From positions 1,426,001 to 1,490,000 of the forward strand of contig NZ_CP017141.1 of assembly GCF_001721645.1 (NCBI RefSeq): a stretch of 64,000 nt of DNA, written 5' to 3'. This DNA comes from Pedobacter steynii (lineage in GTDB: Bacteria; Bacteroidota; Bacteroidia; Sphingobacteriales; Sphingobacteriaceae). A model generated the notes under the pieces. It made no database searches. It was given only the letters and a program-made list of their open reading frames with translations, and was not told the DNA's origin. The translations under genes and the position numbers were made by a program. Within the stretch, counting starts at the first letter, position 1, and the number at the start of each line of letters is the position of its first letter. Shown here piece by piece: positions 42,197 through 51,978 of the stretch.

Positions 42197-45100
42197 TTAG
42201 AATGCGTAACGAATTCCTAATTGTCCCTGATAAGGGTTTCCGGAAGGAATGATCGTTCCGGCTTTCAGGTTTGGAAGATACAGATACTGGTTTTTAGCTA
42301 CATCAAATTTTGTTGATCCGGCTGCATATAAACTCTGGCCACCCAAAGATTCGTTTACGCCCCATTTCTTATTCAGAAGGTTTGCTACGTTGAAAAGGTC
42401 ACCCGACAATTCAAGACTGTGGTTTTTGTATAACTTGAATTTTTTAGTAATCCTAAGATCAAAAATACCGTAGAACTTGTTAATTCCACCGTTTCTTTCC
42501 ACTACTTTTCCATTGTATTTAAGGATGTAATCTTTTGTACTTTGGCTGATAGCTGGATTATCAAGGATCGCCTGAAGACCTGTTCTGATATTTTCCGGAA
42601 CTTCAGGGTTGTTCCTGTCAAAGATAAATGCAAGATCATTTGTACCAACGAAATCGCCGTTTGTGTTGATTCCTGATAGCAAACTATAACGCGTACCGCC
42701 AATTCCTGAATAACGAAGACCAACGCTTATTCCATAAAATGTAGGAAGGGAGCCATAGAATACAATCTTATGGCGGAATTGGTTATCTGAATAACTCATT
42801 CTGCTCAAATCTCTTGGATCATCCACAACAGGTAGAGATAAAGTTGCACTATTCGCTACGTTTCCATTAAATGAGGTGTTATCCTTAGTATCATTAAGCG
42901 TATAGCTGAAAGATACCTCACCGTCTTTGAAGTATCTGTAAGATGCGTCAATGACCATGGCAAACTGGTTTACCTTTCCTTTACTGTTCAGCTCCAGAAC
43001 CCGGCCCAGCTTGTTGGTTATTCTTCCGTTCAGCCAGTTTGGTGTTTTATCAGCTCCCATGGTGTTTGCAGGAACATATACACCACGGTTTCCTTCATTA
43101 GCCAGTCGGAAATATGGATCCGCAACCATATTGCGGTCAACATACATATAATTGTGGCGACCCAGGGTTGCATATCCCGAAATACCCACTTTTAAGCGTT
43201 CTGTAATAAAATGACTATATGATATATTAGCCTTATAAACTACAGGAACTCTTGCATCAGCAGCATTGGTATTGATGGTTAATAACTTGTTTGCTGTTTT
43301 GTTCAGTAAATCCATACCGGGAGCACTTGATGGATTTGACCGGTACTGAGGGAAATTTGGGGTAGGGACATCAGCTCCTGTGACATCAATAGAGGCCAGG
43401 TGATTACCATCAAACACTGCATTGTTAATGGTCATGTAGTTGTTGATATCTGACCCAAAAATACCCGCACCTAAACGAATAAAATCTTTATGTTCTTCAT
43501 TGATATCCCAATTGAATTGTATTCTGGGCTGGATTTGAAAAGTGGATAGGGAATGATCGGTACGAATACCCAGCTCATCAAATACCAATTGATTGAATAC
43601 GCCTTTCGGGTAGGAAGTGTAGTCTCCGCGGATACCTCCGATAACATCCATGCCGGGAGCGAGTTTTGTCTGCATCTGCGCGTAAAGAGCCGCACTGAAA
43701 ATGCCCTGGGTAACACTTGGATCATCAACAAGAGGAACTTCTCTGGTATAACGGTAAGGTTTTAAATTTTCGAAATTTTCCAGCGAGGAAATGTCTTTCC
43801 CGGTGATTGGATCCTTACTGTTATTAAACCAGAAGCGACCGTTTAATTCACTTCCATAAATGGAATGAGCACGGGTGTACATCAGATCTGCTCCGAAAGT
43901 GTATTTTATCTTATCGGTGTTATAATAAACATTATCTACTAATTGGAAAACATTGTTGGTGAATCCTTCCTGAGCGAAACGGTGACCACCAAGCTGAACT
44001 CCTGTACGAAGAGGTCCCGAAGTTACGTTTTCTACAACAGCTCTTGGGATGTTTACTGATGGAAGCTGATCGCCCGGACTGCTCAATTGATAGGTATACA
44101 AATGTTGCGCCTTTAGTTCATTGGTTAGTCGTGGACTAATCGCTGTACGTAGGGTCGCTAAGAGACTGTTGTCTACGTTTTTGTCGTTACCATAAGACTC
44201 ATATAGCTGCAAACCGGTGTTGTCGATAAGCCCTAATGGATTTCTGTCGTTTGTATAGTTGTCTCTGATGGTCAGTAAATTTTTTTCATTGATCTGCCAA
44301 TCTAAACGGGCAAATCCGGCATCAGATCCTCTTTTCTTTGTGAAAGGACCAAATTGAGGGCTGTTCGAAACGCCGTATTTGCTACGGGCAATATCGACAA
44401 ACTTATCCAGAGTGGCCTGGGTAATTCCCCATCTGGTTTCATCAGCTGCTGATTGGATATTGGCTATTGCTAATGGTCTTGCGTCTTTCTGATGGTCCCA
44501 GGTTACAAAAAAATGTAACTTGTCTTTGATGATTGGACCACCTAATGAGAACCCATACTGGTAAGTGGAGAAATCAGAAGTACGTTTCTTTCCGTCAATC
44601 TCCCTCGGGCTACTTAACCAATCTGCACGTCCGTAAGTAAAAGCACTTCCGGTAAGGGTATTGGTTCCGGATTTGGTTACCGCGCTGATGGTACCACCTC
44701 CACTGCGTCCCTGGGTAACATCGTATTGATTGGTAACGACCTTAAACTCACGTACCGCCTCTATAGAAATCGAATATGGTGCACCGCTTCTGCTGGTCGT
44801 TGCTCCCGCTGAGGTGGGATTTTTAGCACTCATACCGTCAATGGTATAATTGGTAGAAGAACTCAGTTGTCCTGAAATGTTCCCGCCTCTGCTTAATGGA
44901 GAAAGGTCTGTCAGGGAAGTAAAGTTACGTCCGTTAACTGGTAGCCTGGCAATATCTCTCGCTGAAATGGTGGTTGCAGCACCAAGAGTTTCAGTCTTGT
45001 TTTTTAATCCTGACCCAACAATCTCTACTACAGAAAGGTTCTCTGCTGCATCAGTCATGGAGATATTCAGTTTAATGGCATCTCCCTGGTTTAATGAATA

Positions 45101-45388
45101 ACCTGTTCTTTGTTGCTGTCCAAAACCAACAAATGAAGCGGTAATGGTATAAGGCGATCCTAAAGGAAGCTCTTTAAAGGTATAACTTCCCTGGGTATTT
45201 GTAGTTGTGCTGGTGGTAAAACCAGTAGATTCATTTTTTACTTTAACGGATACTCCGGGAATAGGTTTGTTTTGGTTATCCGTAATGACTCCAGAGATGG
45301 AGGCTAGTGTTGTTTGAGCTGCTAATTCGTTTTTGAATAAAGAACAGCAGAAAAACAACAGGACTGTGCACAGTAGATGTCTCATCAT
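42197..45388 (-). CDS. Oar-like TonB-dependent outer-membrane receptor with carboxypeptidase-like domain
   Basis: 1063 residues; signal peptide ending LAAQ, a CarboxypepD_reg domain at 25-110 (ISGVITDNQNKPIPGVSVKVKN), a plug (LGAATTISARDIARLPVNGRNFTSL) and a large barrel ending in the beta-signal GIRYAF. Oar-type receptors import or respond to peptides or large ligands with ExbBD-TonB energy. No SusD-like lipoprotein is adjacent. Start: two adjacent ATG codons (45388, 45385). Confidence 0.9.
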   Translation of the reverse strand: MMRHLLCTVLLFFCCSLFKNELAAQTTLASISGVITDNQNKPIPGVSVKVKNESTGFTTSTTTNTQGSYTFKELPLGSPYTITASFVGFGQQQRTGYSLNQGDAIKLNISMTDAAENLSVVEIVGSGLKNKTETLGAATTISARDIARLPVNGRNFTSLTDLSPLSRGGNISGQLSSSTNYTIDGMSAKNPTSAGATTSRSGAPYSISIEAVREFKVVTNQYDVTQGRSGGGTISAVTKSGTNTLTGSAFTYGRADWLSSPREIDGKKRTSDFSTYQYGFSLGGPIIKDKLHFFVTWDHQKDARPLAIANIQSAADETRWGITQATLDKFVDIARSKYGVSNSPQFGPFTKKRGSDAGFARLDWQINEKNLLTIRDNYTNDRNPLGLIDNTGLQLYESYGNDKNVDNSLLATLRTAISPRLTNELKAQHLYTYQLSSPGDQLPSVNIPRAVVENVTSGPLRTGVQLGGHRFAQEGFTNNVFQLVDNVYYNTDKIKYTFGADLMYTRAHSIYGSELNGRFWFNNSKDPITGKDISSLENFENLKPYRYTREVPLVDDPSVTQGIFSAALYAQMQTKLAPGMDVIGGIRGDYTSYPKGVFNQLVFDELGIRTDHSLSTFQIQPRIQFNWDINEEHKDFIRLGAGIFGSDINNYMTINNAVFDGNHLASIDVTGADVPTPNFPQYRSNPSSAPGMDLLNKTANKLLTINTNAADARVPVVYKANISYSHFITERLKVGISGYATLGRHNYMYVDRNMVADPYFRLANEGNRGVYVPANTMGADKTPNWLNGRITNKLGRVLELNSKGKVNQFAMVIDASYRYFKDGEVSFSYTLNDTKDNTSFNGNVANSATLSLPVVDDPRDLSRMSYSDNQFRHKIVFYGSLPTFYGISVGLRYSGIGGTRYSLLSGINTNGDFVGTNDLAFIFDRNNPEVPENIRTGLQAILDNPAISQSTKDYILKYNGKVVERNGGINKFYGIFDLRITKKFKLYKNHSLELSGDLFNVANLLNKKWGVNESLGGQSLYAAGSTKFDVAKNQYLYLPNLKAGTIIPSGNPYQGQLGIRYAF

Positions 45389-45496
45389 TAAATAAGTTTT
45401 TTAGATTAATTTTCCGCGGCTAAAGTAAAACAGGGATGTTAGCAGAAAAGGTTCTTTATATTAAGAAATGATACTCCATCTGTTGGGTTATGGATC

Positions 45497-45538
45497 AAAA
45501 CAAGCAGGCCGCCTTAGATAAGGTGGCCTGCTTGTTTT
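45497..45538. terminator. terminator between the amidohydrolase operon and the TonB receptor
   Basis: 19-bp stem AAAACAAGCAGGCC... / ...GGCCTGCTTGTTTT with one G-T pair and an AGAT loop. Confidence 0.85.
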
Positions 45539-45559
45539 ATCGGTTAAAGGCCTAAAAAA

Positions 45560-46876
45560 CTATGGCTTTTGTGCCTTGTATTTATCGCTGAACTTCTTGT
45601 CCAGTTGTTTATGCAGGTTATCCAGATTGAGGTCTCTTCCCTGAATAAATGCTTTTTCCACATGATTCGTTCTCATGTCTAATGCATCTCCGGAGGAGAT
45701 AAAGAAAGTGGCGTCCTTGCCAATTTCAAGACTTCCTGCAGTCTTGTCAATCCCCAGCACTTTAGCGGTATTGAGTGTGATCGTCTGCAATGCTTTTTCG
45801 GGATCCAGTCCCCATGCAGCAACAGTTCCTGCCATAAAAGGAAGGTTTCTTTGTTGCCAGTAGCCGTCGATACTCAGAATTACATTCAGTCCTGCATTTA
45901 CCAGTACGGCTGCATTTTTATAAGGCATATTTACATCATCATCCGTAGCATTAGGAAGGGCATGAGGTTGCTTTACGACAACCGAAATGTTGTTTTGCTT
46001 TAGAAAATCAATCACCAGGTAAGCGTCATCCCCACCAACAATTACCGGGGTAATCTGGTATTTCTTGGCAAAATTCACGGCAGCAAGAATGTCTTTTTGG
46101 GCATCAACATGAATAAATAAGCGCTGGCTACCATTAAATAGATTTTTCATTGCCGCAAGACGGGCATTGGTCACTGCCGGTTTGGCTATCTCGGTATAGG
46201 CTTTGGCTTCAGAAAACAATTGATCCAGTTCATTGATGGAATTTTGTGTTCTTTCCTTTAACAATTCCGGAGAAAGGGCAGGGGGGCGGTTTCCGAAACC
46301 GGGTCTGATCTTAGGGGTCACAGGCCAGTTGATGTGCATTGCATCGTCTTTTTTGATGGCCGCATCTTCCCAGTTCCAGGCATCCATCTGCACTACCGAC
46401 GAGCTGCCTGAGACCGTTCCTCCCTGTGGGGTAACCTGTGCCATCAGTACACCATTGCTTCTCAGGGTGGCTGGCACTTTAGAATCTGTATTATAAGCAA
46501 TGATGGAACGGATATGAGGATTCAGATTGCCGATTTCAGAGAAATCCAGCGAAGCTTTTACGGATTCAAATTCTGCAAGCCCGAGATTGGTTACCGGAGC
46601 GATAAATCCAGGATAAACGTGTTTACCATTGGCCTGAACTACTTCTCCTTTGCTGAAATCCATTCGTACAACAGTAGCATCTCCAATACCGGTAATTTTT
46701 CCCTTATCAAAAATGAGGTAGCCATTGTCAATGACAGTACCATTGCCAAGGTGTAGTTTCGCGCCGAGGATATAAGTCAGCTTACTTTGTGCCGGAGCGG
46801 GGGAGATATTGGCCTGCGCAAAACCAGAAAGGGCTGTTGCTGTGGCAAGGAACAAGGTTAAAAAATATTTATTCAT
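45560..46876 (-). CDS. secreted amidohydrolase-fold protein lacking the HxH metal motif
   Basis: 438 residues, signal peptide ending SGFAQA. The composite urease-like fold is recognised (NGTVIDNGYLIFDKGKITGIG, GKHVYPGFIAPVTNLGL, ALQTITLNTAKVLGIDKTAGSLEIGKDATFFI). Where active enzymes have P-G-L-I-D-x-H-x-H, this reads PGFIAPVTNLG, so the first metal pair is lost. One His remains in RLFIHVDAQ. It overlaps the downstream partner by 8 bases and probably forms a complex with it. Confidence 0.82.
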   Translation of the reverse strand: MNKYFLTLFLATATALSGFAQANISPAPAQSKLTYILGAKLHLGNGTVIDNGYLIFDKGKITGIGDATVVRMDFSKGEVVQANGKHVYPGFIAPVTNLGLAEFESVKASLDFSEIGNLNPHIRSIIAYNTDSKVPATLRSNGVLMAQVTPQGGTVSGSSSVVQMDAWNWEDAAIKKDDAMHINWPVTPKIRPGFGNRPPALSPELLKERTQNSINELDQLFSEAKAYTEIAKPAVTNARLAAMKNLFNGSQRLFIHVDAQKDILAAVNFAKKYQITPVIVGGDDAYLVIDFLKQNNISVVVKQPHALPNATDDDVNMPYKNAAVLVNAGLNVILSIDGYWQQRNLPFMAGTVAAWGLDPEKALQTITLNTAKVLGIDKTAGSLEIGKDATFFISSGDALDMRTNHVEKAFIQGRDLNLDNLHKQLDKKFSDKYKAQKP

Positions 46877-49595
46877 GAGTATGTGTCCTTTCTGATTCGT
46901 TTAGTTCCATGGAATAATCTTCTACCGTCTCGCAATGATACATGCGTGGGCTTTCTGCTACAGGGCGTTGTGTTTTACCTCCTTTATTTTTGCTTTCCTG
47001 CATTTTTTTGATGAGCCTTGCGCGCTCTGCATGCTGATCTTTTCTTACTTGTTCGTCACGGCTGAGGTCCCAGTAAGAAATGCCATCTACAAATGTTTTT
47101 TCTGCCTTGGCATATATAGACAGGGGATGTGCAGACCAGATCACCACATCGGCATCTTTACCCGCCTTGATGCTACCTACCTTATGGTCGATATGCAGCA
47201 TTTTTGCCGGGTTTAAGGTCACAAATTTCAACGCATCTTCTTCAGGTACGCCGCCGTATAAAACTGCTTTTCCTGCCTCCTGATTTAACCTGCGCGCCAT
47301 TTCTGCATCATCTGAATTGAATGCAGTAGTGATGCCTACATTGTGCATGATCTTTCCATTGTAAGGAATGGCCTCGGCAACCTCCATTTTATAAGCCCAC
47401 CAATCCGAAAAAGTGGAAGCATGAATGCCACGGGCTTTCATCTTATCCGCTACCTTATAACCTTCCAGGATATGGGTAAAAGTATTGATCTTAAAGCCAA
47501 GGCTATCTGCCACATTCATCAACATATTGATCTCAGACTGAACGTAAGAGTGACAGGTGATGAAACGTTTATTATCCAGGATCTCTACAATCGCATCCAA
47601 CTCGAGGTCACGACGTGCAGTACTCCCTTTTACAGCCATTGCTGCTTTGTATTCTTTTGCGCGGGTAAACTGATCTACGAAAGATTGTTCTACCCCCATT
47701 CTGGTTACAGGAAAACGGGCCCCTGTACCAAAATTACTTTGCTTTACATTTTCACCAAGCGCGAACTTGATAAAACCATCGGAACCGGCAAATTTTAACT
47801 CTTCAGGAAGCTTTCCCCAACGAAGTTTAATCAGTTGTGCCTGCCCGCCTACCGGATTGGCCGAACCATGTAAGATCTGTGAAGTGGTTACTCCACCTGC
47901 CAGCTGACGATAGATGTTTACATCTTCAGAATTGATCACATCTGCAATCCGCACTTCTGCAGAAGAAGATTGTGCACCTTCATTGATCCCGCCTGTGCCT
48001 GCAATATGAGAATGTTCATCAATCAATCCCGGAGTGATGTGCTTTCCGGTTGCATCGATCACCTTTGCATTTCCTGCACTCAGGTTTTTGCCTACTGATT
48101 TAATCTTTCCATTTTCCAGTAATACATCTGCATTCTGCAAAATTCCCTCTTTTTCATTGGTCCATACGGTCGCATTTTTCAATAAAACGCTTTCCTGTTT
48201 TAGCGGACTGGCATTGCCAAAAGCAGTAAATGGATAAATCAGACTGCCGATGGTCAGATTTTGTTTGGGTTCTTCCTTTTTAGCCGCAGTCTTTGAAGCG
48301 GTATCTTTTTCGTCTTTTTTATAGGTGATAAAGCGTTTTCCCTGTACCCAGTTTTCCAGAATAAGATTGCTTTTCTTGAATAGGCTGTCGGAAGTAATGA
48401 TAAAACTGGCAAGTTTTCCTTTTTCAATGGTGCCTATCTTGTCAGAAATTCCAATCATGGCAGCAGGAACCTCTGTAACAGCCATTAATGCTTGTTTCTG
48501 ACTTAAACCATGATCTATTGCGGTGCGGATATTGGTCCAGAAATCAGCTGGTTTCTCCAGGCCATGAGTGGTTAGAGAGAACCTGATTCCTGCCTTTTCC
48601 AACACACCAGGGTTGGTTGGTGCCATTTCCCAGCCCTTCATCTGAGCGAGGGTAACCTCTTTTGCATCTGCCGGATCTTCTACATCATAGGCTTTAACAA
48701 AGTTGATGGGAATAATCAGACTGGCTCCAGTGCCCTTTACCGCGTCAATTCTCTGGTATTCATCTCCGTTGGATTTAATGATATACTGTTTGCCGAACTC
48801 TTTGGCAATTTTATCCGCACGAAGGATATTTTGCCAGCCATCGGCCTCGAAAATCTGAGGTAAATTCTGTTGTTTGTTAAACTCTTCCAGAGAGATGTTG
48901 TATTCTTCTTTTTGCTTGCCATACCACTGCGCATCATAATAGGTCTGACGCAGGAGTGCAATGGAACCCATTAACGAAGTAGGATAATCATTCTGAGAAG
49001 TCCCTTTATTAAAGGAATAATTAGCTGAAGCTTCGGGCTTTAAGATCAAATTGTTTTCACGTTCATCACTTAAGGCCACAGCAGAGGATGTTCCTCGAGA
49101 AATGCCATCCCTGTTGATCACGTTTACGCTGCCAAAGCCTGCTTTACGCAAATCATCTGCTTTTTTAGTGTCCAGGGTAAAGATGGTGTTGACATGTGTT
49201 TCCGGACGAATGGCTTCATTCCATCCATAAGCGCCTTTTTTGGTGGAAATAAAAATAGATTGGCGTTGGCCACCAGCGCCCTGCCGACTTGCTTCAGCGA
49301 GGCCATATGAGGTAAAAACGTCCACCAATGAAGGATAAATGTATTTCCCTTTCAGGTCAATAACGACATAGCCCTTGGGGATGGCAGTTCCGGTCCCTAC
49401 AGATTGGATGGTTTGCCCTTTAATCAGTAATGTTCCGTTGGAGATGGTCTGGTTGGCATTCACTACAATATTCGCATTGGTAAAAGCGTACATTCCCTGC
49501 CTGACGTCGTAAGAACCATTCACGGGATAGGTTTGTTGTGCAAATAAAAAAGTACCAGAAAAGACCAACGCAAGCGAGAGTAGAATTTTCTTCAT
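46869..49595 (-). CDS. secreted double-domain amidohydrolase
   Basis: 908 residues, signal peptide ending LFAQ. Two amidohydrolase-like halves: an N-terminal one with the degenerate motif PSLVDVFTSYG (no HxH) and a C-terminal one with PGLIDEHSHIAGTG, His in TCHSY and FTHILEG, and the metal-site Asp in FNSDDAEM. The C-terminal half looks active. Imidazolonepropionase/dipeptidase-like; substrate unknown. First gene of the pair with 45560. Confidence 0.85.
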   Translation of the reverse strand: MKKILLSLALVFSGTFLFAQQTYPVNGSYDVRQGMYAFTNANIVVNANQTISNGTLLIKGQTIQSVGTGTAIPKGYVVIDLKGKYIYPSLVDVFTSYGLAEASRQGAGGQRQSIFISTKKGAYGWNEAIRPETHVNTIFTLDTKKADDLRKAGFGSVNVINRDGISRGTSSAVALSDERENNLILKPEASANYSFNKGTSQNDYPTSLMGSIALLRQTYYDAQWYGKQKEEYNISLEEFNKQQNLPQIFEADGWQNILRADKIAKEFGKQYIIKSNGDEYQRIDAVKGTGASLIIPINFVKAYDVEDPADAKEVTLAQMKGWEMAPTNPGVLEKAGIRFSLTTHGLEKPADFWTNIRTAIDHGLSQKQALMAVTEVPAAMIGISDKIGTIEKGKLASFIITSDSLFKKSNLILENWVQGKRFITYKKDEKDTASKTAAKKEEPKQNLTIGSLIYPFTAFGNASPLKQESVLLKNATVWTNEKEGILQNADVLLENGKIKSVGKNLSAGNAKVIDATGKHITPGLIDEHSHIAGTGGINEGAQSSSAEVRIADVINSEDVNIYRQLAGGVTTSQILHGSANPVGGQAQLIKLRWGKLPEELKFAGSDGFIKFALGENVKQSNFGTGARFPVTRMGVEQSFVDQFTRAKEYKAAMAVKGSTARRDLELDAIVEILDNKRFITCHSYVQSEINMLMNVADSLGFKINTFTHILEGYKVADKMKARGIHASTFSDWWAYKMEVAEAIPYNGKIMHNVGITTAFNSDDAEMARRLNQEAGKAVLYGGVPEEDALKFVTLNPAKMLHIDHKVGSIKAGKDADVVIWSAHPLSIYAKAEKTFVDGISYWDLSRDEQVRKDQHAERARLIKKMQESKNKGGKTQRPVAESPRMYHCETVEDYSMELNESERTHTHE

Positions 49596-49750
49596 AAAAA
49601 TTTAGATTAGTTCCCTAAATCTATCATAAAAAAACGATTGGAGGCCTTTATCACATGTTTTTTACTGAAAACAAGGCGTTTGTGTCATTTAGAATGGTTT
49701 TAAATAAGAATTACTATTTTCGCTTTTTTATAATCAAGTAATTTATTAGT

Positions 49751-49758
49751 TAAGTTTG
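49751..49758 (+). promoter_or_regulatory. -7 box of the small membrane protein gene
   Basis: TAAGTTTG, a perfect TAnnTTTG, 16 bases before the ATG. No clear -33 box. Confidence 0.45.
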
Positions 49759-49774
49759 AAAGAAAAACACAGTT

Positions 49775-50209
49775 ATGAATTTCTATCAGATTTTGAGAAG
49801 TGCGCATTCAGGATGGCGTTACTTGGTTTTAATTTTATTGGTATTGGCCATCATTCAGGCATTGACAGGATGGTTAGGTAAAAAACCATACACCGAAGGA
49901 AATAGGAAATTAAATGTTTTTACATTGATCTTTACTCATGTCCAAATTTTATTTGGCTTGATACTTTATTTCATGAGCCCATTAGTGGAAGCAGGAATAA
50001 GATATTGGAAAATGGAGCATATCGGAATGATGATTTTTGCAGCCGTTTTAATTACAGTTGGAAATGCAAGATCGAAGCGAATTGTTGAGCCAGCGGGCAA
50101 ACATCGTACAATTGCCCTTTATTTCGGTCTGGGGTTAATCATGATTGTTGCCGCAATTATTGCAATGATCAAAGCAGATCCTGCAAGGACCTTTTGGGGA
50201 GTGTCATAA
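49775..50209 (+). CDS. small four-helix membrane protein (cytochrome b-like)
   Basis: 144 residues with four hydrophobic helices and several histidines placed in them (RSAHSGWRYL, FTHVQILFG, WKMEHIGMM, KHRTIALYF), as in Bacteroidota proteins often named 'cytochrome B'. Heme binding is plausible but not shown. Single gene. Confidence 0.7.
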   Translation: MNFYQILRSAHSGWRYLVLILLVLAIIQALTGWLGKKPYTEGNRKLNVFTLIFTHVQILFGLILYFMSPLVEAGIRYWKMEHIGMMIFAAVLITVGNARSKRIVEPAGKHRTIALYFGLGLIMIVAAIIAMIKADPARTFWGVS

Positions 50210-50224
50210 AATTTCACAATTTAA

Positions 50225-50255
50225 TTTGGTGTTGTAAGATTTATTTATATTTTTG
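50225..50255 (+). promoter_or_regulatory. promoter of the trp operon
   Basis: TTTG (50225-50228), 19 bases, TATTTTTG (50248-50255), both perfect. Predicted start near 50261, right at the leader-peptide ATG. Confidence 0.75.
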
Positions 50256-50261
50256 TTGCTC

Positions 50262-50339
50262 ATGATTAACAATATACATACCTGGCAATGGCGTAGTAAT
50301 TCTGAAAAGAGTTTCGTCGTAGTCTCGTGTACCTTATAG
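50262..50339 (+). CDS. trpL: trp operon leader peptide
   Basis: 25-codon ORF starting MINNIHTWQWR, with Trp codons at 8 and 10 (TGG CAA TGG), stop TAG at 50337. It begins 6 bases after the -7 box, so it may be translated leaderless. Ribosome stalling at the Trp codons would decide between the antiterminator and terminator at 50311-50397 upstream of trpE. Confidence 0.75.
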   Translation: MINNIHTWQWRSNSEKSFVVVSCTL

Positions 50340-50397
50340 TTTATCAACCTAAACCAAACCACACTTTAACCCGACGTAACCACACGTCGGGTTTTTT
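50311..50397 (+). terminator. trp attenuator: antiterminator and terminator
   Basis: Terminator: AACCCGACGT (50368-50377) / ACGTCGGGTT (50384-50393), 6-base loop, then T run. Antiterminator: GTTTCGTCG (50311-50319) can pair with CGACGTAAC (50372-50380), 8 pairs and one T-T mismatch, which destroys the terminator. The first strand lies inside the leader ORF after the Trp codons, as attenuation requires. 50398-50573 contains no supported gene. Confidence 0.75.
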
Positions 50398-50573
50398 GTT
50401 GTATAATTTTTTTAAACAGTAAATGGAAAATAAAAAAAGAAGCACATTACAGACCTGGCCTGGCGCCTGAAAAGAAAGGAAAACTTCCTGAAAAGGAAGC
50501 GATTGAAGAAATGAATATATAAGGATTGCCCCCTCAAAAGAGAACGCAATTCAAATGAAAACGAAGAATTAAA

Positions 50574-51977
50574 ATGAAGAACTATATCATCAATACCACT
50601 TATAAAAAGCGCCTTGCCGATACCACCACCCCAGTGAGTATTTACCTCAGGTTAAGAGATGTGTTTCCCAATACCATTTTACTGGAAAGTTCCGATTACC
50701 ATAGCCGGGAAAACTCAGTAAGTTATGTTTGTGCAGAGCCCGTTGCAGGAATCATCCTGAACAATGGCATCTTATCTACTTATTTTCCTGATGGAAAGAA
50801 AAGTGAAAAAGATAGTTTTGTGCTCACAGAAGAAATTGATGCCTTTAAGCAACAGTTTCAGCCAGGGCTTGTAGAGGATACCCGGTATATCTCTAATGGT
50901 TTATTCGGATATTTTACCTGGAATGCGATTCCGAACTTTGAAGACATCACTTTCAAAGCAGAATGTGCAAAGGAAGAAGAAATTCCGGTGATGCAATACC
51001 ATATTTACAGGTATATCATTGCCATCGACCACTTTAAGAATGAGGTAACACTCTTCAAAAATACCTTTAACGGAGATGAAGACGAGGACCTGGGGAAAAT
51101 GGAATACCTGGTACAGAATAAAAACTTCCCTGAATATAGCTTCAAAACGACAGGCGAGGAGCATTCTAACCTGACCGATCAGGGCTTTATGGATATTGTG
51201 GACAAGATGAAGACGCATATCCTTAGAGGAGATGTTTTTCAGATCGTTCCATCCAGGGCATTCAAACAAGGTTTCCTCGGAGACGAGTTTAATGTATACC
51301 GTTGCCTGCGCTCTATTAATCCCTCCCCATATTTGTTCTATTTCGACTATGGAAGTTTCAAACTATTCGGATCATCACCGGAAGCTCAGATCACCATAAA
51401 AAATAATGTAGCCAATATTTTTCCTATTGCAGGTACCTTCAAACGTACCGGAAACGATGAGGAGGACGCTGAACTGGCCAGAAAACTGGAACAGGATCCG
51501 AAGGAAAGTGCAGAACATGTGATGCTGGTAGACCTGGCGAGAAATGACCTGAGCAGGCATTGCAGCGGAGTCGAGGTAAAGTCCTTCAAAGAAGTGCAAT
51601 ACTATTCGCACCTGATCCATCTGGTTTCAAAGGTAAGTGGAAATCTTCAGGCCAATACTTCTGCCTTTAAAGTGGTTGCGGATACTTATCCTGCCGGAAC
51701 ATTAAGTGGTGCACCTAAATACCGGGCGATGCAGCTGATTGATGAATACGAAGGCCTGGCACGTAATTTTTATGCGGGAGCTATTGGCTATATGGGCTTT
51801 GATGATAAATTTAACCATGCCATCATGATCCGGACCTTTATGAGTAAAAACAATGAGTTACATTACAGGGCAGGGGCGGGCATCGTGGCCGATTCCATTC
51901 CTGAAAATGAAATGAACGAGGTAAATAATAAAATTGCAGCCCTCCGCCGGGCAATAGAAATGGCTACAGGAATTTAA
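50574..51977 (+). CDS. trpE: anthranilate synthase component I
   Basis: 467 residues; makes anthranilate from chorismate with TrpG. The Trp-feedback motif LLESSD is at about residue 27, and chorismate-binding motifs LSGAPKYRAMQLIDEYEG and GAGIVADSIPENE near the end are intact. First structural gene after the attenuator; trpG follows one base later. Confidence 0.96.
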   Translation: MKNYIINTTYKKRLADTTTPVSIYLRLRDVFPNTILLESSDYHSRENSVSYVCAEPVAGIILNNGILSTYFPDGKKSEKDSFVLTEEIDAFKQQFQPGLVEDTRYISNGLFGYFTWNAIPNFEDITFKAECAKEEEIPVMQYHIYRYIIAIDHFKNEVTLFKNTFNGDEDEDLGKMEYLVQNKNFPEYSFKTTGEEHSNLTDQGFMDIVDKMKTHILRGDVFQIVPSRAFKQGFLGDEFNVYRCLRSINPSPYLFYFDYGSFKLFGSSPEAQITIKNNVANIFPIAGTFKRTGNDEEDAELARKLEQDPKESAEHVMLVDLARNDLSRHCSGVEVKSFKEVQYYSHLIHLVSKVSGNLQANTSAFKVVADTYPAGTLSGAPKYRAMQLIDEYEGLARNFYAGAIGYMGFDDKFNHAIMIRTFMSKNNELHYRAGAGIVADSIPENEMNEVNNKIAALRRAIEMATGI

Positions 51978-51978
51978 G

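Noticed and set aside
50398..50573. Possible small ORF with HYRPGLAPEKKG-like reading between the attenuator and trpE
   Set aside because: No start codon in frame; composition is low-complexity and probably chance.
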